The notes under the pieces: generated by a model
Databases searched by the model: none
Told to the model about the DNA's origin: nothing
What the model saw: the letters and a program-made list of their open reading frames with translations, nothing else
Translations under genes and position numbers: made by a program
In this document: positions 12,203 to 23,425 of the stretch, piece after piece
Layout of the letters: the number at the start of each line of letters is the position of its first letter
How positions within the stretch are numbered: position 1 is the first letter of the stretch
DNA from: Fomitopsis serialis
Taxonomy: Eukaryota > Basidiomycota > Agaricomycetes > Polyporales > Fomitopsidaceae
Reading direction: 5' to 3'
DNA length: 64,000 nucleotides
Assembly: GCF_022376445.1 (NCBI RefSeq)
Contig: NW_025954961.1
Span: forward strand, 1,788,509-1,852,508

Positions 12203-12411
12203 CGTATTGACGCAGCTGCCCTAACAAATGAATACGACAACGGCGGAGACAAGGCGGAGGAGACTGAGACGGAGCTGTGAAGTATAGATGGGCGTCTACG
12301 CGTCGCGCCCACGAGCGCCAGACGTTTTCACGCGCCTCAGGCGGCGGCTGGGCGCAAATATTGTCAGATCTGCGTCTTGTCTGCGTCCATCCATCTCTTC
12401 AAACTCAGAAC
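12203..12411. promoter_or_regulatory. Divergent promoter between SWD1 and TTI2
   Basis: A 209-nt gap between two start codons that point away from each other. It must contain both 5' leaders and a shared promoter. No specific element was identified. Confidence 0.5.
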
Positions 12412-14050
12412 ATGGAAAGCTCAGTCGCCTTACATCAAAAGCTCGACATCCCCTCCGAATTCCGGAATTACAACACAATAACTGAAAGCGATGTCATAGT
12501 TCGGCTGGAGGAGTGGCGGCGGCAAGCCCACAAGGTGCTCGGAGAGCTGTATGAGCAGCTGAAGCAGCGGGAATCTCTATCACGGAGTGAGAAGGCTGAG
12601 ATAATTGCGGCGGTCGCTCCATTTGATGGTGAAGGATCGTGGTCTCTGGAGATCTCACGGGTGCAAGCGCAAGGTACACAGTGTATCCACCGACTCTGTA
12701 TCAACTGCACTGACAATGATACCAGAGATATTGCGCCCGTACTCGGAACCAGAGGTTGCACTATTGAAGTGCTTCTAGTTCAACATGTCAAGCCGACATT
12801 CCAAGCCAGTCCGCATCCGATGCTGAACACAGCGACTGGGCGGACCCTGCCTAGGGCAGCGGGAGGGCCTGATGCCGTATTGGATCATTTTGATGGTCAG
12901 ACTTGGAAGGATCGTCCGGGGATGATCGACCTACTAGCCTGGTGTGTGCGGCATTGCGAGGTGAGGCTGGAAAGTTGCCCGCTGACTTTCATGAACTCAA
13001 ATTATATGGCTTCAGAGCGTTGCATACGAGAAGTTATGGCACCTCCTCATCCCACCAGTGATGACACTACTAGACGACTACGAAACTTTCTACAGGCTAC
13101 GTGGAGTCAATGTCGCGTCGGACATGATCCAGCGGGTCCCAGCAGATCTCCTTCGCCGCACTGGCGTGGACGGTCTTCTCTTCACGGTGTGCTGTTCCTA
13201 ACAATCAGCATCAATGAGGGGGCTCACAACGTCCTTCCAGTCACTTAAAAAATGCCTCGCATTCCTTCAGAATCCCGAGACATCTGAGCTAATCCGCGCC
13301 GCCGTGCCAACATCCGTTTCTCTCGTGCTCCACACCACACCGCCCGGCTCCGCTAAGCGATTCGATCAGCTATGCGAGGTTCTCGGCGATGGCATCATTG
13401 GCAGCATCTGGTTCTACGCCATGCACGAGCAGGACGCGATCGAGGCTACCATAGACGTCCTGCCGGCATCGTGCACGCGCTGGGTATCGGCACCGCACGG
13501 TATCTGAAGGTCAGTCTCCCTTCGTGCGACGATTCTCCTGCCGTTAACCTTTTCGCTCGCTACCTGCGCACGGGCACCCCGGACCTAGGCGATCGTCCCG
13601 CAGCTCGTGTTCCCGCTCATGCCCGTGCCTGAGAACGCGGCTCACCCGCGGCTCCAGCTGAGCTCCCTTCGTGCGCTTGCGGTAGTCATCAGGACGTGCG
13701 CACCGCGCATGCACAAATGGAAGGGTCAGATCCTGGAAGGCACCCTGAAATGCTGGGTAGCATCGGTTGACAAAGGTAGCGATGATGATCGTGAGTGCTA
13801 CGCTTGTCAATCCGGGTTAGCTTGCCTGAGCACCGAGATCCGGTAGCGACAAGGATGCTACGGGGTGCGATCAAGGAGGTGTGCGACGCATTGGTCGTTG
13901 CATGTCCGTCGGTGATAGAGGCGAGTTCTCATGCCTCCTCGTCATCGAAAGCTCCGAACCTTACATACCAACTAGGTCGAGTACGCCCGGTTACTACAGG
14001 CTGACCGACAAATGTTTGAGCCCCTCGTTGAGACGTCTGTCAAGGCATGA
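12412..14050 (+). CDS. TTI2: TTI2, Tel2-interacting protein 2 (TTT complex)
   Basis: Subunit of the Tel2-Tti1-Tti2 co-chaperone complex that stabilises PI3K-related kinases such as TOR, Tel1 and Mec1. Seen: DIPSEFRNYNTITESDVIVR at the N-terminus, PHPMLNTATGRTLPRAAGGP with DALLDH-like continuation and WKDRPGMIDLLAWCVRHCE, then YEKLWHLLIPPVMTLLDDYE, LRRTGVDGLLFT, SLKKCLAFLQNPETSELIRA, GIIGSIWFYAMHEQ, IVPQLVFPLMPVPENAAHPR, LSSLRALAVVIRTCAPRMHK, and a C-terminal VEYARLLQADRQMFEPLVET. Exons fit 12412-12673, 12726-12960, 13016-13196, 13241-13509, 13589-13790, 13847-13920 and 13975-14050. The last intron seems to use a GC donor. Frame breaks near 12767 and 13465 are each cured by one base. Confidence 0.85.
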
Positions 14051-15267
14051 ACAAGATACTGCGAAGGTTCGGCGTTCATCCAACGGGTGGTAGAGCGCAA
14101 CCTCGGCGAATCAATCTGACAGGCCCGTCCAGCCTTTCAAGCTTGATATCCGAGGATTGTCCCGCACCAGACCGACTACACCAGTTGGCTACTGTTGCTA
14201 CCGTTGCTCACCGCCGCTATGCCATTGGTGTAGGTTGCTGTGGTACTGTACCGGGAACGGTGGATGACTGTAGCCTGTGCAGCGGCGGACCAACGGGCCA
14301 CCAAGAGGGGAGGGGGTGCCGTAACTGACATGGAAATCAGGTGAGAGTGTACAGGGAGCGGTGCGTCAGAATCCAAGAAGCACGCAAAGGCCAGACCTTT
14401 GTCTATCGCAGAGCTTCTCGACGTCTATACATTGTGGCGTATTCCCAGAAGCTTAGCAATCTACCAGACGACTGGACGTGGTCCGACGGAGGGTAGACTA
14501 GGATGGTAAGTAGGGGAGCGAGTATGCCTCTCAAACCTTCGTCGAGAGTCACAGACAGTTCAATTGCACGTATTTGCGTATTTCGAGAGAGCGCCGTCGA
14601 CTCAGAGACTCAGATGACCGTACAGTACTGTATTACTCCACTTCGAGGACCCTCGCTCTGGTGGGATTCCACCCCGGTCCACGCACCTGCTTCCAGTCCG
14701 CTTCCCCGGAGTCACTTATACGAGGGCCTTCGATCCGAGATGTCAAACTGCGGAAACCGTGTATGCATGCCAAAACAAGGTTCCTTTGTCCGCTTGCGCG
14801 CCGACTTCGGACGTCCGGACGTGCTAGCCAGGCTAAGGCTTATAGGCTGCTAAGCCAGCCTCGGGTCACGGGGTAGACGCAGTGCTACTACATGGACCAC
14901 ACTTTAGTCCATACGATGCCCGCAGTGACGTTGGCCCGAGATGCCCTTGCGCAAATCAATTCCCTGCAAGCCTGGCCACAGCGCGACCAGCCGAGCGCAC
15001 CTGCAGCGGGCGATGTTACGACACGGAGGACGGAGACGAAGCTTGCAGGCGTGGCTGCATGGGCGCCTGTGGACAGCGCCGGGGCGACCCGGAGCCCGCC
15101 CTGCCACATCGGGGGAGCCTGTGAGCGGTGCCGATCCGGACCGGGGGTAGCCGAGGGTGGCTAAATGAGTGATTGCAGGAGTTGCATCCGCTGAAAGCTG
15201 CACGCTCTCTTGTGGCGGTACATCTCCCCTCTCCCCACCATCTCCTCCCCCGCCCCCGCATCCCAAC
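14051..15267. other. Intergenic stretch without a recognised gene
   Basis: About 1.2 kb after TTI2. Open frames exist on both strands (for example 14503-14853 plus and 14904-15305 minus), but none shows a family motif or a convincing intron pattern. The last 100 nt are pyrimidine-rich (CTCCCCACCATCTCCTCCCC), a common basidiomycete promoter/leader composition before the ATG at 15268. Confidence 0.4.
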
Positions 15268-16017
15268 ATGAGCGTGTCCGTCGACGACCTCGTAGCCTCG
15301 TTCAACTCAAATCACATCGGCCAGGAGGCCATCGACCTTGCCAATCTGCAGGTATGTCTCACATCTGAGCGTAACATGGAAGCACGCCTCTGAGCAGGAT
15401 TGTCCAGGCACAACTCGCGCAGGCTCTCCGAAACCAAATGTCCTCGAGCGCACAGCCCATTCAGCGGCGCGCGTATGCGCCGTCCAACACACCTCTCGCG
15501 CGCACACCGTCGTCCAGCATGTGCTGGGAGCCCAGCGACTTCGCGCGCGGGCGAAGTTCCAGTCCGCAAGTGGTACCCAACTGCGGGTGGTCGATGAAAA
15601 CAACAAGATGTGGACGCGATGGATGAGGACGAGCGCATGGTAGAGGATATGCTCTTCACCTCCCCCGCAAACAACAGCTTCGCCCACTCCCACCTATCTT
15701 CCTCACCCGCAACATACTCTGGGATGCTCTCGCGGCGGCCGAGCGTGCCGCACGTATCAAGCGCGCTCGATATGGCTCCAACTGAGCTGCCAACGCCCAA
15801 CACGTCGCACTTCACAACGACAGACCCGTTCTTCATGGCCCAGGTGCAAGCTACCCAGGCACCGACTCAGTCGTTTTTCGCGCACGCAGGGCGCCCCTCC
15901 GCGCACTCTCCGTTCATCCTCCAGTCGAGCTTCAGCCAACACGCCCACCACCCTGTCGCGTCCGAGGTTGACCCGGCGCACATGTTCGCGTCCCCACCAG
16001 CTGCATTCAGCTGCTAA
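15268..16017 (+). CDS. Small disordered protein, conserved start, function unknown
   Basis: Starts MSVSVDDLVASFNSNHIGQE, then AIDLANLQ joins AQLAQALRNQ across an intron at 15352-15407. The rest is low-complexity: Ser/Pro-rich with RRAYAPSNTPLARTPSSSM, an acidic AMDEDERMVEDMLFTSP block, and FTTTDPFFMAQVQATQ near the end, stopping at 16017. I recall similar short proteins in other Agaricomycetes with this same start, but know no function. No domain, signal peptide or membrane segment. The frame changes between about 15580 and 15615; one missing base would connect the two halves. The charged SPxx-rich sequence suggests a regulated nuclear or cytosolic protein, which is inference only. Confidence 0.65.
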
Positions 16018-16988
16018 TCGGGTCCGGGGTTATCTCTAACCTCTACTGTGCCAAGCCTCGCCCTTGTGCAGTCCCAGGGGCCTTCGCTCCTCTCGCCATA
16101 TATCGCATGACGCCGCATTGTCTACGCATTAAATCCTGATACCACCTGACACAACACCAACATCATCGTCCCCTTGCATCCAGACCCCCGCAATTCCTCG
16201 TTTACGGGATATGCCTGGCTGTACATTACGATCTTATCAACACGCGCATACGGTGTCGCCGCCTTCACCGCCTCCGCTTCCGGTCCGGTCCTGGACGATG
16301 ACTTACCTTAGCGACAAAACTACATGGACTCGTGTATCATCGCCGCGATCTTCATATTTATCTTCTCCCCGCTCTGTCATCTCTACACATCCGCCGTTAC
16401 ATTCTAGATACTGTACTCCTCAGCTACGTCCCCATCTTCTGTGCAGTATAATTGTTGTGTTTCTCGTTATGGGCGTTTGCTGGCGGATTCCGTGATGTGC
16501 TTATAAGAATAATGTGTACTATCTCCTGTTCTCCGTGGTAACCGCTGCAACCCGTGCGATGACGCAGTGCGCTGACGGATTTTACATATGAACAGGTAGG
16601 CCCTCATAGGCTTTCGTGCATGCTCACAATATTGCTTCAGAGACGATGCATCTCCTCGCGGACTGCACGCGCCGTCCGTACTCAGCATTGCTCATGTCTA
16701 GGCCTGGTATGCATATGGGAGCATCTACGCGAGCGGTTCGCACCGTGTACCGAGAGCAGATAAAGGCGCAGAAGATGCGGGGTAACGTGCAGCCCGGCCA
16801 GAACTCGAACAGGTGGCTTCCAGACTCCCTATCCTATATTCTATCACTGCAATGCCATTTACGTCAGGGAAGATAAGCCTGCGAAGCTCGCACAGAGGGT
16901 CCTCATATGGGGACTCGGGTATGCAAATGCTTGTGGGCAGACCACCTTGATCCCTGCACCCGTCCCTTCTCTCAGCTGCTGGACCGCG
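16018..16988. other. Intergenic stretch
   Basis: 3' flank of the small disordered protein and about 0.8 kb before the first DUF3445 gene. No gene or RNA is recognised; short frames lack motifs. Confidence 0.4.
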
Positions 16989-18963
16989 ATGGCTACGCCG
17001 GGTTTCTCGATATTTGGAGTAGAGGCAGATTGGAAAGTGGTGGGAGCTTGTATGGTGGCCGGTATAGCGGTCGCCGCGTTGTGTCTTGCAGGATCGGTGT
17101 ACCGGTCCTGCGTTGATCAGTCTGATCATCGCAAGCGGGACGGAGGGGAGACGGTCGGCAAGAACGGAAGGGGACCGCGAGCCAGGATCGCGAACCCGGA
17201 GGTGAGTCTAGTGAAGCGTGAGCTTACTCAGAAGGGATAACATTGTATAGAATGGCCGCCAGTCGCGTTCGACTACCCGTCCGTTGATCCGTTCAAGATG
17301 ATATAATGAATGTAAAGCCCATACCCTACCGGCCCTTCAAATGGGGTGAATACCAGTACGCCGATCCTTCACGATCGTACCTCATACATGCTACCTACTC
17401 CCACTGCAGTGTCACGATGGGCATCCGGAGCATGCCCTGGGATGAGTGGGTCGAGGTACGTTCCGTCCTGATCTGCGCCGCCCGCCTCAAGCTGAGCCTA
17501 GGCCCTTCTCCCTTTCATTGCCCGACCTCCACAACCCCGGACTTCCGTGCCTTAGCTGATCAGCAATTCTACGAATACCACAAGATCACCGAGTTCCGCA
17601 TCCGGACGCGCCCCAATCGTGTGATCATGTACCATCCTCCCCAGGCTGGGATTGTCGGCTCCGCCCGGCCTGCAGGTGCGTCTCTTCGTCGTACCCCGAA
17701 GTGGCGGAACGCACATTGACGTCGCGCTCCTGTGAATGCTTGATAGCGGAGGAACTGATCCAGGAGCTTGCCGAGTTCCTCGTCCGAAGGTACCCCGCTT
17801 TGTACTCTATCGCCCGGTATGAGAAGGGTGAGCGGGGCACGGGTGGGTGGCACGGAGCGGGTCAAGTCAAGACGATCACGATTGTACCGCTTCAGGTCAC
17901 GTACGATCTTGGACCGAGGATCCTTGAAGGTGGCGAATCTGCTGTTGGTGCTACCTCGTTGCGTAAGGACGTGATAGGCTGAATGACAGATTGTAGAGTG
18001 CAGGAGGATTGGGCGATCATGTTGGAGGGTGCGTTCGAGGCTGGTTTCACATGTTGGTCAACAATTGACCACAGTCCTATTTTCTACAGGCACTGATGGG
18101 CGGTATTGGCTACAGGCCGGTGCTGTTTGCAAGCCCGGTACGTCTTGATGATGCGAGGCCAATCCGTTGAATATAGTCAGGCTAATCAAGCTGAACGCGC
18201 TTAGGATTCTGGAGACTCCAGGACAAGCTTGGTATGCCCCTGGAAGAAATTCACTTGTCCGGGAACGTACCACAGTGTGAGTATTGCGCTTCTCGTCACC
18301 TGACCTTCAATTACCCTCTGTTGCCCAGACAAGAGCAAGCTGCATCTCAGTATGGCCCGGTTCTTCCGCCGCATGGCCGTGGACAAACCCGTCACCCGCA
18401 ACAATTATTTCTTCCAAGTCGTCAAGCAACCAGAGCTACAATCGCAAGATGAGCCCGCGGTGCACGTCGACCCGACGGAAATCTCCTGGTCGCGCACGAT
18501 GCATGGCTTCGAAGACAAGAAAGACTTCGAGCGCGCGGCGCTGATCCGCGAGGAGAAGGAAACTGTGACAGAGAACGTCGCCGAGCACCAGTCTACAGAA
18601 CCGCTCGACCCGACGACGGTCTTTCTGCGGACGGAAAGGCAGACGCTGCGCAGACTGCCCAAGACGGGCGCGATCGTCTTCACGATTCGCGTCTACCAAA
18701 CGCGGGTGACTGACCTGGCCAAGGAGCCGGGTGTACCTGGGCGGCTGGCAAGCTCGATAAGAGGCTGGTCGGAGGACGTGGCGCAGTGCGTGCATTGGAT
18801 GATCATTCGTCCTGCGATTTGTCTGACAGGATACTATATCTGCAGATACAAGGATCTGTTCGCGTACAAAGATATATTGCAGTATCTCGACGCGCAGCAT
18901 GCAGATCAGCTGGAGAAAGGACTCACCAGTCCGGAGGCCCGCAGCTCTGCGTATCCATTCTGA
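16989..18963 (+). CDS. Membrane-anchored DUF3445 protein (HODM-like), copy 1
   Basis: DUF3445 corresponds to the heme-dependent oxidative N-demethylase alpha-subunit-like family; the substrate in fungi is unknown to me. Residues about 14-40 form one membrane helix (VVGACMVAGIAVAALCLAGS), followed by a basic linker. Conserved parts: KPIPYRPFKWGEY, VTMGIRSMPWDEW, YHKITEFRIRTRPNRVIMYH, EELIQELAEFLVRRYPALYS, KTITIVPLQVTYDL, GTDGRYWLQAGAVCKPG, FWRLQDKLGMPLEEIHLSGN, LHLSMARFFRRMAVDKPVTR, NNYFFQVV, FLRTERQTLRRLPKTGAIVF, PGVPGRLASSIRGWSEDVAQ, YKDILQYLDAQH. About nine short introns. One break near 17295 (before DDIMNVKPIP) would be cured by one A. The next gene is a close tandem copy. Confidence 0.8.
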
Positions 18964-19440
18964 TGGCCATCTGCCACAGCTTCACATTCGCCGATTATCC
19001 ATTTGTGCAAGGTTGTATAGATGGAGTCTCGGCGGGGTATACTGCATAACCAACTTGAAATGTACAAGCATTGTACTTCTGTAGGACAGACCTGTCATCC
19101 ATCATTACTGTACAGTGTATGTACATCTTACCGGCATCTGTACGCGCCTTTGTATTTGAATAGCGTCCAAATAACGTCACTGAAAGAACGACGCCGCTAC
19201 TTATACAGACGCCCCACAGAGATTGATGCGATCGACCCGGAGGTCCGCCGCGGTATCTCCGTCCCGCCGGTGGGCCTTCTTGAATTCCTCGCGCGAGTTT
19301 CCTTCGCGGCCCTGCCGCCCAGAGACTGAGTCATCTCTGTAGATAACCAGAAAAACAGGGATGCCTCCATCGTGCCCTCCTCACCACTGAATTTCCGGAA
19401 CCCTGTTGGTCCCGGTCAATCTGAACGCACCACTCGCATA
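18964..19440. other. Spacer between the two DUF3445 genes
   Basis: About 480 nt, the 3' flank of copy 1 and promoter of copy 2. A short frame at 19021-19329 has no motif. Nothing else is recognised. Confidence 0.35.
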
Positions 19441-21217
19441 ATGTTCCCCCTCTTTCGTTTCGATGCCCTTCCGATCGCTGTTGCCCTGCTAGCGCTGGTA
19501 GGACTCGGTGTATACAAGTTGAGACAACGATCCTCGCGCGTCCATTCGCCGAATCGCGGTCAAGCAGGTGTTGGAAAGGCCCGTACGCAGGACAGGGAAC
19601 CCGGAGGTGAGGGCGAGCCGACTGTTATGTTCTGTCTCGCTGAAAACGTTCCCTACGCAGTATGGGAACCTGCAGTGTTTGATTACCCTCAGGTCGAGCC
19701 ATGCACCGATGACCTGAACACGATCAAGCCGATCCCATATCGGCCCTTCCGATGGGGAGAATACCAGTACGCTCCAGTTCTAGTAGATGTGTTCCTGTAT
19801 CAGGGAAGCTGAGAGCCTTCATCGATATCAGTGTCACATGGGCATAAGAACATGTCCTGGAACGAATGGATAGAGATCGACCAGAACTTCGTGGCTCACC
19901 ACCGGTTGAGGGAGCATCGCATTCGTACGCGCGGCGAGCGGGTGGTCAGAGTACACGATGCCCAGCCTGGGGTGGTTAGTTCAGGCCGCGATGCAGGTAC
20001 GCTGCGCGGTGCGTGGTCCTCGTCAAGCACTTACACTGCAGTCATGCGGCAGCTCGCGAACTCGTCTACGAGCTCGCCGAGTATTGTCAAGACGATACCC
20101 GAATTTTTACCATGTCACACGAAGGGCACGAGCGAAAGGGCGGCTTTAGTTGGTACGGCGAAGGCCAGATCCAAACGATCACAGTCGTGCCGCTGCAAGT
20201 CACATACGATCTGGAGAAAGAGGACGCGATGACACTTTCCGCCCTGCTGTAGTATGGGTAATGCTTGATTGCCCGTACCACCCACCACCGATCTGACACC
20301 ACACTCAGAATCCAAGAGGATCTGGCATCATGATCGAAGGTTCGCGCTGAGTCTGCTACATAGGGGACATCGACATGACACCTCCCACAGGCAGCGACGG
20401 TCGGTATTACTTGCAGCAGGAGCGATCATCATCCCTGGTAGGCTCGCCCCTTCCTAGCATAAAGCCCTCGCCTGATCACCCTTGAAGGGTCCTGGAGGCT
20501 GAGCGACAAGATCGGGATGCCGCTAGACGAGATTCACGTCACCGGGCACGTCCCACAGTGTAAGTCAACCACACCACTGCAACCGCACCTCTCACCACGT
20601 CGCCTCGCCTACAGACCAAAGCAAGCTGCACCTCAGCATGTCGCGCTTCTTCCGGCGGCTCGCGCTCGACAAGCCCGTCGTCCGGAACAACTACTCCTTC
20701 CAGCTCGTCGGCCTCCCCCCCTGCCCGGACCCCGAGGTCGTGCTCGACCCGACGGAGCTCGCGTGGTGCCGCACGGTCCACGGCGACGAGGACCGCGACG
20801 ACTTCGAGCGGCGGCAGAGCTCCGTCGCGCCCCCCGCGGAGGCGGCGGGCACCGCGCCCGTGACCCACGCGAGGTGTACCTGCGGTCGGAGAGGCAGACG
20901 TTGAGGCGGCTCCCGCGGACGGGTGCGATCGCGTTCACGATCCGGGTGTACCAGACCCCGGTGGTGGACCTGCGAGGAGCCGGGCGTGCCGGGGAGGCTG
21001 GCGAGCGCGGCGAGGGGGTGGTCGGAGGACGTTGCGCAGTGCGTGTTATTTGCCTTTGGTGCGGAGCTTGCGGGGGTGCTGATGGTTGGGTGATGCTCGC
21101 AGGTATAAGGGATTGAGAGGTATAAGGACGTCTTGCCGTACCTGGATGAGCGCCATAAAGAGCAGGTGGAGGCGGGACTTGTCAGGAAGACGAGCGTCGT
21201 CTTCCTACCCGTTCTAA
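19441..21217 (+). CDS. Membrane-anchored DUF3445 protein (HODM-like), copy 2, frame-broken
   Basis: Tandem paralogue of the gene at 16989-18963. The ATG at 19441 opens MFPLFRFDALPIAVALLALV GLGVY, a membrane anchor followed by a basic turn. Then VFDYPQVEPCTDD, IKPIPYRPFRWGEYQ, MSWNEWIEIDQNFVAHHRLR, EHRIRTRGERVVRVHDAQPG, ARELVYELAEYCQDDTR, QTITVVPLQVTYDLEKEDAM, GSDGRYY, WRLSDKIGMPLDEIHVTGHV, LHLSMSRFFRRLALDKPVVR, VYLRSERQTLRRLPRTGAIA, YKDVLPYLDERHKEQ, and a YPF end like copy 1 at about 21217. Copy 2 lacks the intron after DEW and has GC-rich third codon positions near its end. Breaks occur near 19840, 20325, 20425, 20870, 20968 and 21195. They look like single-base losses, but their number makes real decay possible. 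Confidence 0.7.
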
Positions 21218-23425
21218 CGACGACGAACGTAGTTTATCTTTCAGTTTATTGACGCACGGTGTTTTCAAACGTACGCTGACCGCACCGGTACATCCCGATG
21301 AGTCAATGAATGTTTAGGTTAGTTTTGACGTCACAAGCACGACCAACAGAATCGAACGTTTAAACCTCGGCCTTCTTCAGGGCCTGCGTAGCTTTGCCGT
21401 AAGCGTAAGATGCGCAGCATGATAAGCTTTACTTACGCGTACGGAAGCTCGTCAATTGAGCTTACATGCAGCTCGGAGAGTCCACTTCAGTTGCGTAACG
21501 AAACGGACGACCTGTACATGATCGCATTGAATCTCCATTCATCTACCCAGTCGGGTATTTGCCCGAGACTAGAATGCGATGACGACATGGCAGCGCATGG
21601 CTATGGTCGAGGACGAACCCGGAACCGTTGCATGGATGTGTGCAATAGCGGCACGACGCCGTAAGACGATACGCGGTGGAAGGTTGAATGGGACCTCGAC
21701 GTCTGCAGCCGGCGGGAGTGAGACTGCGAGGGGAATGGAATATCCTTCGGCGCACCTTGCGTGTTCTCCGCCATCGATTTATTTAGTACTTTCAAAAAGA
21801 CGTTGCGAGGCAACGACCAAAGTTAAAGCTAAGAATAGCCTTCCAGACCCTGTGAGACACCTGCCGCGGGGCGGAGAACGGTGGTCAGTGGGAGGCGGTA
21901 GAGACACCGCTGTATTGAGACCACAGATAGCTATCATTTCAATGCGGTCGTCGCCGCGAATGTCAACGAATATGTGATTAGAAGGTTCGGAGCAAGGACG
22001 CACCATTCAACTGTGGCAAGATGCAGAGCCGGCGATTGTCATTGCACGAGCGGAATGTGATCCTCGAGGCGATAGGCACACTGCGGCACTGCTGCCGGGA
22101 CATGGAAGACTGAGGGTCGCATAGGAATTGTGACGGGCATCTGTCAGATAGAGCGGTATTGGCATGTTCCGCGGGAAGGATGGTATGGAGGCACGGTGTC
22201 CACGGCGAGCGATGGTTGCGTCGACTGCACATTCATGTAAGCTGCTAGATGAAGAACGTGCCGAGCAACCGGGAGAGACTGGTTCTGGCTGCGGCTAGAC
22301 ACTAGCGCAGGCTGCCAGTAGCGTTTGTGGAGCAGACGATACATCGACTATCTTGCAGAATCCCAGCATCCCCAGGCTACCCCAGAAGAAGCATGGGGAA
22401 ACCATGTCGACAAGGCCGTTCTCCGCAGCGTCAGTTCGCGAAAGGACGCTAAATCGAGGATAGCCCTGCACGTTGCGGCCTCGATAATATGTGAGAGCGA
22501 GCGGGGCCTTTCACAGATAACAGACGGGCATGTCTCTGAGGAAGGCAAGATACAGGAAACGCACGGCTGTTTTCACACAGGAAGGCGGCCGCGAGGCTTG
22601 TTGCGGATTGACCACCGTCCTCCAGGGTTCCATGTACATCATCGGTGGTTGTGCTTACCGTCGCTCCCGGGAGCGAAGAGTCCGGTTTCGCCATGCACTT
22701 GCACTTTTCCGCGCAAATGCTCCCAGGAGTCCCATCATGTCGTCCTCGAATGGTGCACATGCGATCACGTGACCGTATAGCGACGTCCAGCGGTTCGCAT
22801 CAGGGCGGCGGAAGTGCGTCTTCGTCTCGCACAATGAGTGCGAGATCCACACACAGCATGCTCGTCATCGCTAGCGCTCGCCTTTCCTTGAAACGAGACG
22901 CAATGCACATCAAAGCTTTCTGATAGTGACGCTATTCCGGTCCATACAGCGAAGAGCGGGTATCGCGCGCGGACGGCCACGTTCGTGAAGATAGCTGTGG
23001 TAAGGCCTGATCCAGGATGGCTTCCCAGATCTTCCCTTAGAACTGTTGCGAACAGGCAGATTGTGGTGCTGATTGTGAAGCGACGAGGGTCAGACAGGCC
23101 GGAACAAGAGGGCGACATTTTAGTGCGATGCGATAGCGCGAAGTGTGCTCGGCATGTCGGGAGACGTAGCGGCGGACTGTGGAGGAGATAGGCCTGTGCG
23201 CGACCCTTGCCACGCGCAGGCGCAGGTGGGAGTCGGAGTCGGGCAGCGGGCGAAGGGGACGAATATTTCCGGACGATGAGGCTGGGACGAAGCTGAGGCT
23301 GGACGAGACTGCGCGGGTGGCTGAGCACGGGCGGCTAGCAGTAGCCCGGGCGGACGCGCTGTGCAGCCACCGCACGCCTTTTGCACCACACTTCCTCCTC
23401 CTCCTCCCCGGCTGTGCTCCTCTCC
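21218..23425. other. 2.2-kb stretch without a recognised gene
   Basis: No family match. On the minus strand a frame starting at 23118 reads MSPSCSGLSDPRRFTISTTI and continues with FTNVAVRARYPLFAVWTGIA, which has hydrophobic character, and another around 22480-22760 reads SLPGATVSTTTDDVHGTLED. They may be exons of one unrecognised minus-strand gene with breaks, but I cannot join them. The segment before 23426 is pyrimidine-rich, fitting the promoter of the next gene. Confidence 0.35.

Noticed and set aside
21340..21420. Possible tRNA near a TCGAAC motif
   Set aside because: No acceptor stem or A-box could be built around it; the same holds for TTCGAA motifs near 30027, 33925, 48294 and 43550.
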